From a virus, in IMG/VR virus record IMGVR_UViG_3300032893_000152, positions 1 through 39,436 of that record: DNA of 39,436 nt, one strand, 5' to 3'. A program made the position numbers and the translations under genes. Below, one piece after another: positions 1 to 6,290 of the stretch. A model generated the notes under the pieces. The model searched no databases. It had not been told where the DNA came from and saw only the letters and a list, made by a program, of their open reading frames with translations. How positions within the stretch are numbered: position 1 is the first letter of the stretch; each line of letters opens with the position of its first letter.

Positions 1-801
1 GGATTTGTCGCGGCGGCAGATATTCGTTTGGGAGATGAGGTGCTCACATGCCTGTCGAAGTCGATGTTGTCGTGTGGAATGGAATTGACTGGCGGCGGTA
101 TCCGAATGCCAAGCAGCGGAACCGCAGGAGGTACTATCAGGGATACTACAACGGCAAACTCACATCGCTGCACCGCGCTAAATGGGAGCATGCCAACGGG
201 CCGATCCCTGATGGGTACGAGATTCACCACAAAGACAGCAACCCACTCAATAACGAATTGGACAACCTCGAACCACTTATTGTTGCCGAGCATCGCAGGC
301 GCGAGGGCGATCTCGGCTCCTTCAGTACCAATGCAGTACACGCCAATCTCGAACGAATTCGACCATTGGCTGCTGCGTGGCATTCCACTGAGGAGGGGAA
401 GAAGTGGCACAGTGAGAACGCCAAGAAGTCTTTCGCCAAGCGCAAGCTACACGACCTCGTGTGCAAGCAGTGTGGCGGCGACTTCCAATCCAAATTCAGC
501 GATGCGATGTTTTGTGGCAATGCCTGCCGCGAGAAAGCTCGACCGGACAGACCAGAGATTCACACACTTACCTGTCCGTGGTGTAAGCAGAAATTCACAA
601 GCGACAGACCCAAGCAGAAGTTTTGCTCTTACAGTTGCAGTGGAAAAGCTCGATGGGCAGCACGGCGTGCCCGTCTACAACCTCCAAGTTGAAGGCGAGC
701 CGGAGTTCTTTGCGGCTGGTGTCCTCGTCCATAACTGCGACTCGCTTTCTGGTGCCTATAACCGTCTGTCTCGCGGCGGTTTTGCTATGTCCGTGGCGTA
801 A
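1..801 (+). CDS. terL: Terminase large subunit C-terminus with intein (5' partial)
   Basis: Frame 1 is open from the first base to the TAA at 799-801. It begins inside an intein: GFVAAADIRLGDEVLT resembles a Hint-domain N-terminal block. It ends with a clear C-terminal splicing block, VYNLQVEGEPEFFAAGVLVHN followed by Cys at about 736. The C-extein CDSLSGAYNRL fits the end of a phage large terminase, the ATPase/nuclease that packages DNA, where DDxxDSLSGAxxR-like endings are common. That identity is an inference from a short tail and from the portal and capsid genes downstream. The middle (about 48-640) has no protein-like composition in this frame, although it contains no stop; the HNH gene occupies that stretch in another frame. 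The N-extein and first intein residue lie outside the window. Confidence 0.7.
   Translation, partial: GFVAAADIRLGDEVLTCLSKSMLSCGMELTGGGIRMPSSGTAGGTIRDTTTANSHRCTALNGSMPTGRSLMGTRFTTKTATHSITNWTTSNHLLLPSIAGARAISAPSVPMQYTPISNEFDHWLLRGIPLRRGRSGTVRTPRSLSPSASYTTSCASSVAATSNPNSAMRCFVAMPAARKLDRTDQRFTHLPVRGVSRNSQATDPSRSFALTVAVEKLDGQHGVPVYNLQVEGEPEFFAAGVLVHNCDSLSGAYNRLSRGGFAMSVA
48..692 (+). CDS. HNH homing endonuclease nested out of frame in the intein
   Basis: A 214-residue protein. Residues about 43-77 carry the HNH_3-type motif (RAKWEHANGPIPDGYEIHHK, then DSNPLNN and LDNLEPL), typical of phage homing endonucleases. Two Cys-rich fingers follow: CKQC...FCGNAC, and CPWC...FCSYSC near the C-terminus. The reading frame differs from the intein frame, and a TGA at 36-38 closes it upstream, so it must be initiated separately. 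ATG 48 has a GAGG/GGGAG purine run 7-15 nt upstream. The stop at 690-692 lies inside the intein's C-terminal block, so about 50 nt are used by both recognisable proteins. Its likely role is to cut an intein-less terminase allele and spread the intein. Confidence 0.8.
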   Translation: MPVEVDVVVWNGIDWRRYPNAKQRNRRRYYQGYYNGKLTSLHRAKWEHANGPIPDGYEIHHKDSNPLNNELDNLEPLIVAEHRRREGDLGSFSTNAVHANLERIRPLAAAWHSTEEGKKWHSENAKKSFAKRKLHDLVCKQCGGDFQSKFSDAMFCGNACREKARPDRPEIHTLTCPWCKQKFTSDRPKQKFCSYSCSGKARWAARRARLQPPS

Positions 802-813
802 TTCCAAGAATCT

Positions 814-844
814 TTGAAAGATTCTGTATCGAGTGGCGTATACT
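814..844 (+). promoter_or_regulatory. Sigma70-like promoter with CGAGTGG element
   Basis: TTGAAA (814-819), 19-nt spacer, TATACT (839-844). The spacer holds TATCGAGTGGCG, the element shared with the promoters at 1101, 17662, 28647 and 30478. It drives the small membrane protein gene at 874. Confidence 0.6.
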
Positions 845-873
845 AGGTGTTCAGACTCACGAGGAGTTTTCAC

Positions 874-1056
874 ATGGTGACCGCTGGCTTGGTTCTGTTT
901 GCTCTGCTGCTTCTCTTTGCAGCAATTGGTGTCGTGGTGCAGTCGTTTACGTCGCCGTTCTGGTGTGCGTGGCACTTTTTCTGCGGCACACTCGGTCTAC
1001 TCGGCGAGTTGTTCGCGGCTACACTCGATGCGATTGGCTCGGCTCTGAACAACTAA
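874..1056 (+). CDS. Small two-TM membrane protein
   Basis: 60 residues and almost entirely hydrophobic: a first membrane segment at about residues 3-22 (VTAGLVLFALLLLFAAIGVV) and a second at about 33-55. No family was recognised. ATG 874 is preferred over an in-frame GTG at 847 because GAGGAG lies 8 nt upstream and the promoter's -10 box ends at 844, which puts the RNA start near 851. It has its own promoter and a strong terminator immediately after it, so it is a single-gene transcription unit. In position (just after terL) it could be a holin-like or superinfection protein, but nothing in the sequence proves this. Confidence 0.65.
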   Translation: MVTAGLVLFALLLLFAAIGVVVQSFTSPFWCAWHFFCGTLGLLGELFAATLDAIGSALNN

Positions 1057-1066
1057 CTCCTGCGCC

Positions 1067-1098
1067 ATCCCACCGGGCGAAAATCCGGTGGGATTTTC
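1067..1098 (+). terminator. Rho-independent terminator
   Basis: Perfect stem ATCCCACCGG / CCGGTGGGAT around a short A-rich loop, followed by TTTT. It lies 10 nt after the stop of the membrane protein gene and just ahead of the next promoter. Confidence 0.85.
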
Positions 1099-1100
1099 TG

Positions 1101-1129
1101 TTGGGGAGGCGTATCGAGTGGTGTATATT
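1101..1129 (+). promoter_or_regulatory. Sigma70-like promoter with CGAGTGG element
   Basis: TTGGGG (1101-1106), 17-nt spacer containing TATCGAGTGGTG, TATATT (1124-1129). It immediately follows the terminator and precedes the run of small genes starting at 1195. Confidence 0.6.
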
Positions 1130-1194
1130 ACTGGTGCAGGGTAGGCGACGGACTCACGCCGGGCGATTGTCCGGCAACCTGGAGGATGATTGAG

Positions 1195-1494
1195 ATGCAG
1201 AGTTACAGCGAACCAATCGTGGTAGTGCCTTACGGCGAGCAACCCGCATTCCCCTGCGGTACGCCGGTTGAGAAGTATACGAGTGGCGAGACGAAGCGTT
1301 GCGCTTCCGGGCTAACCGTTCGCGACTGGTTCGCAGCGCAAGCGCTCGCGGGGATGTTGGCGCGTGCCGACTTCGTTCTCTTCCCTCATGCCGACTTCGT
1401 TTTCTTCCCTCATGACGACATGAACGAAGGGCTGGCGGCGAGGAATGCTTACCGAATCGCCGATGCAATGCTCAAAGCCCGCGAGGGGAAGTGA
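1195..1494 (+). CDS. Small conserved phage-type protein (GLTvRDWFAAQALAG motif)
   Basis: 99 residues. The segment YTSGETKRCASGLTVRDWFA followed by AQALAGML resembles a small protein family of unknown function common in phages and prophages; the function is not known to me. GGAGG at 1181-1185 is 9 nt from ATG 1195 but only touches ATG 1186, so 1195 is taken as the start. A 24-bp tandem duplication at about 1367-1414 encodes ADFVLFPH then ADFVFFPH, a recent in-frame expansion. First gene after the promoter at 1101. Confidence 0.7.
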   Translation: MQSYSEPIVVVPYGEQPAFPCGTPVEKYTSGETKRCASGLTVRDWFAAQALAGMLARADFVLFPHADFVFFPHDDMNEGLAARNAYRIADAMLKAREGK

Positions 1495-1530
1495 GTTGGC
1501 GGCTGACTATCACGTGCGGATCGCCGGTTA

Positions 1531-1550
1531 ACTTTCTTTCTCCTAACGAA
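1531..1550 (+). repeat. Dispersed CTCCTAACG motif, first intergenic copy (family description)
   Basis: Family consensus ACTTTCTTTTCCTAACGGAA. Plus-strand intergenic copies: 1531, 2916, 3394, 4097, 4779, 5852, 6263, 17701, 18222, 18764, 26974, 28609, 29498, 29933, 32112, 35307, 36682, 37036 (split), 38155, 38429. Reverse-orientation intergenic copies: 17614, 26464, 28199, 35766, 38168. Inside genes, forward: 9996, 10216, 12150, 13042, 14836, 15626, 23371, 23748, 25005. Inside genes, reverse: 10811, 12081, 14212, 23710, 24061. Most intergenic copies end 5-15 nt before a start codon. This copy precedes ATG 1563. Confidence 0.85.
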
Positions 1551-1562
1551 ACCACAACATTT

Positions 1563-2402
1563 ATGCCCTCGACACTGCCCATACCAGAACGTGACGCCTT
1601 CGTGCGGTCGATCTGCGAGAACCTCGACGATGATACCTCGCGTCTGGCGTTCGCGGACTGGCTTCAGGAGCACGGCGAGGATGCACAAGCCGAGTTTATT
1701 CGGCTCCAGATTGCGTCTGCTCGCCACGCCCCGCGTGCGGGACATGATCTCGGCGAAGAATTCGACGCCGTTCTGGCGATGGACGCCAAGGCGGCAAAGC
1801 TTCTTGCCGTTCACTGCAAGGACTGGCTGCCGCCGTGCCCGGTGTGCGGAGGGACTGGCGACGATGGCGGTCATGCCTGGGATCGCGGTATGAAGGGTGA
1901 ATGCAAATACTGCAAGGCGGCAGGTCACATCGGTGAATGCTGTCGCGGTCTACCATACAGTGTTTCCGTGCGGCTGGAGGATGCGTTTACGCCAGTCTTG
2001 GCGGGCGACCACGCGGAGCACGCGGCGCATGGCGACTACCGGCCGTCTCTTTGGGCACTCAACACGCTCCGCCAGTTTCCGACTATTGAGCGTGTGTTTT
2101 TGAATGACCAGACGCCATTTGATTATTGCGGTTCGGATGGTCGAATTGACCCGGATAGCTGGCAGTGGTGGGACAGCACCTCTCCCAGTGCGCAACACGA
2201 TTTGACGGGCGACCCGACTGGCTATCTCATTCCGCTCCTGTTCAATCGACTCTGGCAAGATTGGGTGCCACAACGGTTGCACGGTCCCGAATCTTGCTGG
2301 TTACGATTCTCCTCCCTCGTCGATGCCAACGATGCTCTCGCGGAAGCGGCAGCAAACATCATTCGGGAATCGCTCTCGAAAATCGTTCCGGCTCATGCTT
2401 GA
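1563..2402 (+). CDS. TIGR02996-domain protein with CxxCxGxG zinc motif
   Basis: 279 residues. Residues about 7-55 match the planctomycete TIGR02996 motif (ENLDDDTSRLAFADWLQEHG then AEFIRLQ). A DnaJ-like Cys-rich stretch follows, PCPVCGGTGDDGG...CKYCKAAGHIG, likely a zinc site. The C-terminal half ends in a region with NTLRQFPTIERVFLNDQ and was not recognised. ATG 1563 is chosen because the dispersed motif at 1531-1550 ends 12 nt before it; an in-frame upstream start would have to read through the motif. The role of this domain is unknown; related forms recur at 5876, 7248 and 8258. Confidence 0.75.
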   Translation: MPSTLPIPERDAFVRSICENLDDDTSRLAFADWLQEHGEDAQAEFIRLQIASARHAPRAGHDLGEEFDAVLAMDAKAAKLLAVHCKDWLPPCPVCGGTGDDGGHAWDRGMKGECKYCKAAGHIGECCRGLPYSVSVRLEDAFTPVLAGDHAEHAAHGDYRPSLWALNTLRQFPTIERVFLNDQTPFDYCGSDGRIDPDSWQWWDSTSPSAQHDLTGDPTGYLIPLLFNRLWQDWVPQRLHGPESCWLRFSSLVDANDALAEAAANIIRESLSKIVPAHA

Positions 2403-2408
2403 CTTGTC

Positions 2409-2423
2409 GTACACCACTCGGTA
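2409..2423 (-). promoter_or_regulatory. ACCGAGTGG operator-like element, reverse orientation
   Basis: TACACCACTCGGTAA, the reverse complement of the TTACCGAGTGGTGTA element found in promoters elsewhere here. The -10 equivalent (TACGAC) is poor, so this may be an operator without a good promoter. No minus-strand gene follows. Confidence 0.35.
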
Positions 2424-2463
2424 ACATTCTTGCATCACCAGTGGGGGCACGGAGGTACTCACG

Positions 2464-2688
2464 ATGCCCAAGCGGCCATCGGTCCCGCTCCAGACAATGC
2501 GTATCAATCCTTCGGATGTGCGCTGCTTAGGACCGCGAGAGCCGGAGTATTATTTTGCTGGCTCTCGCACGCGCCGTATCTGTCCGGTGTGCCGTCGCGA
2601 CCTCGACCGCGCCGACCTCTCGATTCGGCAGTGTAGTGCGACTCCTCTCTTGGTGGGCGATGCTGAGAAGAAGGCGTTCTTGGAGTGA
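2464..2688 (+). CDS. Small zinc-ribbon-like protein
   Basis: 74 residues. One CPVC pair sits mid-protein (RRICPVCRRDLDRADL), with another Cys near CSATP, so a one-sided zinc knuckle is possible. GGAGG lies about 9 nt before ATG 2464. No family recognised. Part of the small-gene run of unknown function. Confidence 0.6.
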   Translation: MPKRPSVPLQTMRINPSDVRCLGPREPEYYFAGSRTRRICPVCRRDLDRADLSIRQCSATPLLVGDAEKKAFLE

Positions 2689-2700
2689 ATCAAGTGTGTC

Positions 2701-2781
2701 ATGGCGGAGCGGTGCTGTCCGGTCTGTGAAATGGGCGACATGGCCCGGCACCCGCTCCGCCAGTTGAACACTCGCTGGTAG
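2701..2781 (+). CDS. Possible micro-gene, 26 aa with CCPVC
   Basis: A short frame (MAERCCPVCEMGDMARHPLRQ...) between two genes. It has a Cys cluster but no convincing ribosome-binding site. Kept only because it fills a gap in a very compact gene run. Confidence 0.25.
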   Translation: MAERCCPVCEMGDMARHPLRQLNTRW

Positions 2782-2806
2782 CCGCCACTATCTGCGAGTT
2801 ATCCCG

Positions 2807-2947
2807 ATGGCTGTCTTGCAAGTAACACGAGGTGGCACTCCGACACTTCGGGTGCGTGGTTGCAAGCGGTCAGTAGGCACTCTCATGCCGGCTCTGAGGG
2901 CGGGAGCAAACCGGCAACTTTTCTTTCCTAACGGAATACAAGCATGA
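2807..2947 (+). CDS. Small protein, 46 aa, overlapping next start
   Basis: Frame MAVLQVTRGGTPTLRVRGCK... ends by reading through the dispersed motif copy (QLFFPNG) and stops at TGA 2945-2947, which overlaps the ATG of the next gene as ATGA. That overlap and the fill of an otherwise empty 160 bp favour a real, translationally coupled gene. The lack of a strong ribosome-binding site argues against it. Function unknown. Confidence 0.4.
   Translation: MAVLQVTRGGTPTLRVRGCKRSVGTLMPALRAGANRQLFFPNGIQA
2916..2936 (+). repeat. Dispersed motif copy
   Basis: AACTTTTCTTTCCTAACGGAA, ending 7 nt before ATG 2944; also readable in frame as the end of the possible 46-aa gene. Confidence 0.8.
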
Positions 2948-3306
2948 AGCTGTTCGCCTGTCGTGAAGTCGAGGAAGCTATCGCTTACGCTTCTTCTGGC
3001 GGCATTGCCATCCATCTGCACACGATCATTCCCGACCGGGCGACGGCGCCGCGCTGTTTTGTGCAAGCAGTAGATCGCGGTGAACCCATCGCGCACGTCT
3101 TCTGTCGAGACGAAGCCAAACTCATTACTCTGGCTCGGCAGCTTGGCGTGCGTGCGATCAAGATCGACCGACGTGGTACAGTCCGCTCGCACATCGATCT
3201 CTGCTCCGGCCCGCTGTGGAAGGCGCTACGAATGCTCGACGTGGCGGACCAAATCAAGCTGCGAGAGATTCTTGCCAAGATGCGGGGGAACCATGTCACC
3301 GATTAA
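2944..3306 (+). CDS. Hypothetical protein, 120 aa
   Basis: Soluble, no membrane segment. The central part (HVFCRDEAKLITLARQLGVR then RGTVRSHIDLCSGPLWKAL) faintly recalls the DUF4031 layout, a small phage and bacterial protein of unknown function, but I would not assign it. The motif copy at 2916-2936 fixes the ATG. The end overlaps the next small gene by 14 nt. Confidence 0.7.
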   Translation: MKLFACREVEEAIAYASSGGIAIHLHTIIPDRATAPRCFVQAVDRGEPIAHVFCRDEAKLITLARQLGVRAIKIDRRGTVRSHIDLCSGPLWKALRMLDVADQIKLREILAKMRGNHVTD

Positions 3307-3391
3307 GCCAAAGGACGTTCCCGACAAGAAGGTGTACGCTATTCCCGAAATTGTGTTTGAGGCGTTCTTCGAGTTTCGCAAGCGGCAGTAG
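3293..3391 (+). CDS. Very small protein, 32 aa
   Basis: MSPIKPKDVPDKKVYAIPEI followed by VFEAFFEFRKRQ. The pattern IPxxVxEAFxEx resembles small phage proteins of unknown role in which a short amphipathic segment follows a Pro/Lys-rich start. GGGGGAA lies just upstream of the ATG, and the gene overlaps the previous one by 14 nt, as expected for coupled translation. Confidence 0.55.
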   Translation: MSPIKPKDVPDKKVYAIPEIVFEAFFEFRKRQ

Positions 3392-3393
3392 CA

Positions 3394-3413
3394 AACTTCT
3401 TTTCCCTAACGGA
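3394..3413 (+). repeat. Dispersed motif copy
   Basis: Variant AACTTCTTTTCCCTAACGGA, starting 3 nt after the stop at 3391 and ending 7 nt before ATG 3421. Confidence 0.8.
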
Positions 3414-3420
3414 GATTTCC

Positions 3421-4089
3421 ATGCAACGAGACTTGAGTGACATTACCATCATTCTCGACCGCAGTGGTTCGATGTCCTCCATCCGCGCCGATGCAGAAGA
3501 CGGCTTGAACACCTTCATCGAGAAGCAGAAGCAGCAACCCGGTCGGGCGAATTTCACGCTCGTTCAGTTCGATCACGAGTACCAGATCGTTCACAATGGC
3601 ATTCCCATCGCGTCCGTTCCGCATTGCACGCTCGAACCGCGCGGCAATACCGCTCTCTACGACGCCATCGGCCGCACGATCAACGACATCGGTGCCCGGC
3701 TCAAGAGTCTTCCCGAAAGCGACCGGCCGGGGCTGGTGTGCGTGGTGATCCTCACGGACGGGATGGAGAACGCTTCACGCGAGTATACGGCCGCTCGCGT
3801 CAAGGAGATGATCGAGCACCAAACGAACGTCTACAAGTGGCAGTTCACGTACCTCGGCGCGAATCAGGACGCGTTCCTCGTGGCGGGCGCGATTGGTATT
3901 CCAAAAGCGGCCTCGGCCAACTACGCCAACGCGGCGGTCGGCGGCGCACTTGCGGCGGCATCTTCCAACGTTGTCCGCATGCGACACGCGTCTGCATGTG
4001 GGCAGTCCGTCATCAATGCGTACAACGCGGACGAGCAAGAAGCCATGCTCCTCGACCCAAGCAAGGCGACCGACGCAGACGCCAAGTGA
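3421..4089 (+). CDS. von Willebrand factor A domain protein
   Basis: 222 residues, one vWA domain over nearly the full length. The metal-ion site is complete: D13-R-S15-G-S17, T77 in GNTALYDA, and D113 in ILTDGMENAS. Such domains bind divalent metal and mediate protein-protein contacts; in phages and tellurium or AAA-ATPase operons they usually act as adaptors. No signal peptide, so cytosolic. The C-terminal end is Ala-rich (AAVGGALAAASSNVV). A motif copy upstream sets the start. No MoxR-type ATPase partner is seen in the window. Confidence 0.85.
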   Translation: MQRDLSDITIILDRSGSMSSIRADAEDGLNTFIEKQKQQPGRANFTLVQFDHEYQIVHNGIPIASVPHCTLEPRGNTALYDAIGRTINDIGARLKSLPESDRPGLVCVVILTDGMENASREYTAARVKEMIEHQTNVYKWQFTYLGANQDAFLVAGAIGIPKAASANYANAAVGGALAAASSNVVRMRHASACGQSVINAYNADEQEAMLLDPSKATDADAK

Positions 4090-4096
4090 TCGCCCT

Positions 4097-4117
4097 ACTT
4101 CCTTTTCCCCTAACGGA
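4097..4117 (+). repeat. Dispersed motif copy
   Basis: ACTTCCTTTTCCCCTAACGG..., ending 7 nt before the GTG at 4125. Confidence 0.8.
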
Positions 4118-4124
4118 GATTGCT

Positions 4125-4778
4125 GTGGAAGAAGATGACCCTGAAATGGAAGAAGTTTCCGCCGGTGATGCCGACGAATCTTCTTCCACGGTTCCGACTT
4201 GGATGAAACCGGTTCGCCGCAATGACCAGATTGGCAAACTGGCGTGGTTACTGTGCGGTGAACTGGGCGCTATGCCCGACCTTACTGCTGGCCCTCTTCT
4301 CGTCGATGAACTACGTGCCACTTACGGCGACGCTGCGGCCGACGACTGCGCGCACAAACTCGTCGTGCTACTCAATCTCATTCCTCGGTCGGCTGTACGA
4401 GATATCGAGAACAATCCCAATGATGACTTCTCGCACTTTGCCACGAACTTCCGCCGGCAGTTGCGGAAGCTCTGCGCGGCCTACCTCTACGATCTCACCT
4501 CGGCATGCGGCATTATGTCGCGGTTCCTTGAACTGGCTTGCCGGCCAGTGAAGCCGGTTGCTCAGCGACCCACACAAGTCGATTTGGTGTACCTCAAACT
4601 GCCGTCGCACATGACGCCCGGCGACCGGTGCCGTTTGCCAGACGGACGCCGTGGCACGGTGATGATTGGGCACGACGCGAACGGCGAGTGCGGTGTTCTG
4701 CCGCACAACGAAACGAATCAGTATGATGGCCCCATGATGCAGGACAGCACAGGCGGAGAGTCGGACGGCATTCTCTAA
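4125..4778 (+). CDS. Hypothetical acidic-N-terminus protein, 217 aa (GTG start)
   Basis: The N-terminus is strongly acidic (VEEDDPEMEE...DADESSS), followed by a mostly helical region (NDQIGKLAWLLCGELGAMPD, then ADDCAHKLVVLLNLIP) and a C-terminal segment that looks like a small beta-barrel (MTPGDRCRLPDGRRGTVMIG, which resembles KOW/SH3-like turns). GTG 4125 is chosen because it follows the motif copy directly and the frame upstream overlaps the vWA gene. No known family recognised. Followed immediately by another motif copy. Confidence 0.65.
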   Translation: MEEDDPEMEEVSAGDADESSSTVPTWMKPVRRNDQIGKLAWLLCGELGAMPDLTAGPLLVDELRATYGDAAADDCAHKLVVLLNLIPRSAVRDIENNPNDDFSHFATNFRRQLRKLCAAYLYDLTSACGIMSRFLELACRPVKPVAQRPTQVDLVYLKLPSHMTPGDRCRLPDGRRGTVMIGHDANGECGVLPHNETNQYDGPMMQDSTGGESDGIL

Positions 4779-4797
4779 TCTTTTTCTCCTAACGGAA
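4779..4797 (+). repeat. Dispersed motif copy
   Basis: TCTTTTTCTCCTAACGGAA, immediately after a TAA stop and 8 nt before ATG 4806. Confidence 0.8.
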
Positions 4798-4805
4798 CCT
4801 CTGCC

Positions 4806-5018
4806 ATGCCACAGTGTGAAGAATGCTCCGCTCGATTCATCGAACTTGCCGAGTGTCCGGCTGAGATTACGACCGAGTGGACGTGTCCCACGTGCGGCCC
4901 GCAGAAGTTTCACAAGAACAAGTCGGAGCTACCGCCCTCCAGTTGCGCCAATGCCATCATTGGCATTGGCATTATCCTCAGTGGTCTGGCGATTGCTTTA
5001 TCCATTGTGACACGGTAA
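4806..5018 (+). CDS. Zinc-ribbon plus one-TM small protein
   Basis: 70 residues: two Cys pairs (CEEC near the start, CPTC at about 31) form a likely zinc ribbon, followed by a C-terminal membrane segment (AIIGIGIILSGLAIALSIV). This suggests a tail-anchored protein with the ribbon in the cytosol. The same arrangement in reverse order is seen in the gene at 18567. The next gene starts 2 nt after the stop. Confidence 0.7.
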   Translation: MPQCEECSARFIELAECPAEITTEWTCPTCGPQKFHKNKSELPPSSCANAIIGIGIILSGLAIALSIVTR

Positions 5019-5020
5019 CC

Positions 5021-5317
5021 ATGACTCCAATCGGTTCCGCGCTGTTGCGACTGCTCGTTGGCACACCGGGCGATTGGGTGTTCACGGCGGCATTCGATGG
5101 CGTACGCCACAAAACAGGCGTCATCCTGGCGACCGGATCGAAAGATTGCGTGATCGTCGTGTACGACACGGAATACTGCTCGGATGTGCTCTCGGACGAA
5201 GATCACGCGGCTCTCTATCGTCAGGTGGCGCCGATGATCGATGCGGCAAAAGCGACTCGCGTCGATCAGCACAAAACGCTACTCGCTTCCGTCCTCCATT
5301 TGGAGACTTTCCCATGA
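5021..5317 (+). CDS. Hypothetical protein, 98 aa
   Basis: Starts 2 nt after the previous stop and ends in an ATGA overlap with the next gene, so it sits in a coupled operon 4806-5864. The first half looks beta-rich (GDWVFTAAFDG...TGVILATGSKDCVIVVYD), the second half helical. No motif recognised. Confidence 0.65.
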   Translation: MTPIGSALLRLLVGTPGDWVFTAAFDGVRHKTGVILATGSKDCVIVVYDTEYCSDVLSDEDHAALYRQVAPMIDAAKATRVDQHKTLLASVLHLETFP

Positions 5318-5622
5318 TGAACGTTCGCGGCCCGGTGCCGGCTGTTCAGTTTCGCCGGTGCAATCGGTGCAATGCGTCGGCGGTCTTGCCGCTCAATCCG
5401 AGTACGGCGCTCCCGTGCGCGTGCAAGGGTGAACTACTTGTGGCTACACCCACTGCGGCCGATGTTCTTGCCGAGCGGCAGTTGTGCTGCACGCAACTGC
5501 TCGCTCTTGCGGCCGGGTGCGACGATCCCGCAAATCAGGACAAGAACGGTAATGTCAATGGCAAGCGCGCGGCCGACAAGATGCGTGCTCTCGCAAGTCA
5601 GTGGGCGCAGGGCACAGCATGA
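5314..5622 (+). CDS. Hypothetical Cys-containing protein, 102 aa
   Basis: CNRC at residues about 15-18 and C-A-C at about 36-38 could form a small zinc site; the rest is helical (ADVLAERQLCCTQLLALAAG). GGAG lies 8 nt before ATG 5314, and the start overlaps the previous stop as ATGA. A second in-frame ATG at 5317 is possible. It ends in another ATGA overlap. Confidence 0.65.
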   Translation: MMNVRGPVPAVQFRRCNRCNASAVLPLNPSTALPCACKGELLVATPTAADVLAERQLCCTQLLALAAGCDDPANQDKNGNVNGKRAADKMRALASQWAQGTA

Positions 5623-5864
5623 CGCCCGATTTTCGTCACGAAGCGGAAACCTGCTGTCGTCAAGTGTGCGATGCAATGGGGGCATTGCCGAACATTCTTG
5701 CCACTGAGATTATCCGCCGGGCACTCATCGAAGCCGCCCTCGCGGAACGCCGCCAACTGCACGAGAGTATCGAGGAAGCGATTCGCAATTATGCGGAGAT
5801 GGAACCTGACTTCCGCGACCCCGAAGACGTACTTCGCTCCGTGCTACCAGACCTTTCTTCCTAA
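5619..5864 (+). CDS. Hypothetical helical protein, 81 aa
   Basis: MTPDFRHEAETCCRQV... begins inside the previous stop (ATGA). Predicted mainly helical, acidic C-terminal half. The final codons and the TAA stop are supplied by a dispersed-motif copy (5852-5868): the last residues are encoded by its CTTTCTTCC and the stop is its TAA. No family recognised. Confidence 0.6.
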   Translation: MTPDFRHEAETCCRQVCDAMGALPNILATEIIRRALIEAALAERRQLHESIEEAIRNYAEMEPDFRDPEDVLRSVLPDLSS

Positions 5865-5868
5865 CGTA
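5852..5868 (+). repeat. Dispersed motif copy providing a stop codon
   Basis: CCTTTCTTCCTAACGTA; its TAA terminates the upstream gene and its end is 7 nt from ATG 5876. Confidence 0.8.
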
Positions 5869-5875
5869 ATCTCCG

Positions 5876-6262
5876 ATGCCCGTCACCGTTCGGCTGCTTG
5901 ATCTCGTCGCGCTACCCGGTTCACAGCATTTGTGGCCGGCGGAATTTGTCGCTCTGATGGCTAAGCTCGAAGAGGATCCGCGCGAGCGAGCACAGTGGCT
6001 TGTAATCGCTGACTGGCTCAAGGAGAACGAGGAATTGGAACTCGAAAGCATCTGTCGCTGGATCGCGGCACGACCGAAAGTGCAACTGTATCGTCCGGCC
6101 GGTGACGAAGCGTGGTCTTGGCGCGGCTTGCCCAAAGTGGTTGAGAATTCTTGGCATGTGATTGGTGATCGGCGAACGCTCCCCGGCGCGATTGCAAATC
6201 TTCACTATCGGGTCACGGAATTGCGCAATGACGCTCGTAGGCGGTTCGAGGAGTTGGCCTAA
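5876..6262 (+). CDS. TIGR02996-like protein, 128 aa
   Basis: Residues about 23-62 are a divergent TIGR02996 segment: EFVALMAKLEEDPRERAQWL then VIADWLKENEELELESI. The rest (HVIGDRRTLPGAIANLHYR, C-terminal helix) was not recognised. A motif copy precedes and another follows the gene. Confidence 0.65.
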   Translation: MPVTVRLLDLVALPGSQHLWPAEFVALMAKLEEDPRERAQWLVIADWLKENEELELESICRWIAARPKVQLYRPAGDEAWSWRGLPKVVENSWHVIGDRRTLPGAIANLHYRVTELRNDARRRFEELA

Positions 6263-6283
6263 CTCCTTTTCTTCCTAACGGAA
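6263..6283 (+). repeat. Dispersed motif copy
   Basis: CTCCTTTTCTTCCTAACGG..., between a TAA stop and ATG 6291. Confidence 0.8.
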
Positions 6284-6290
6284 CACTGTC

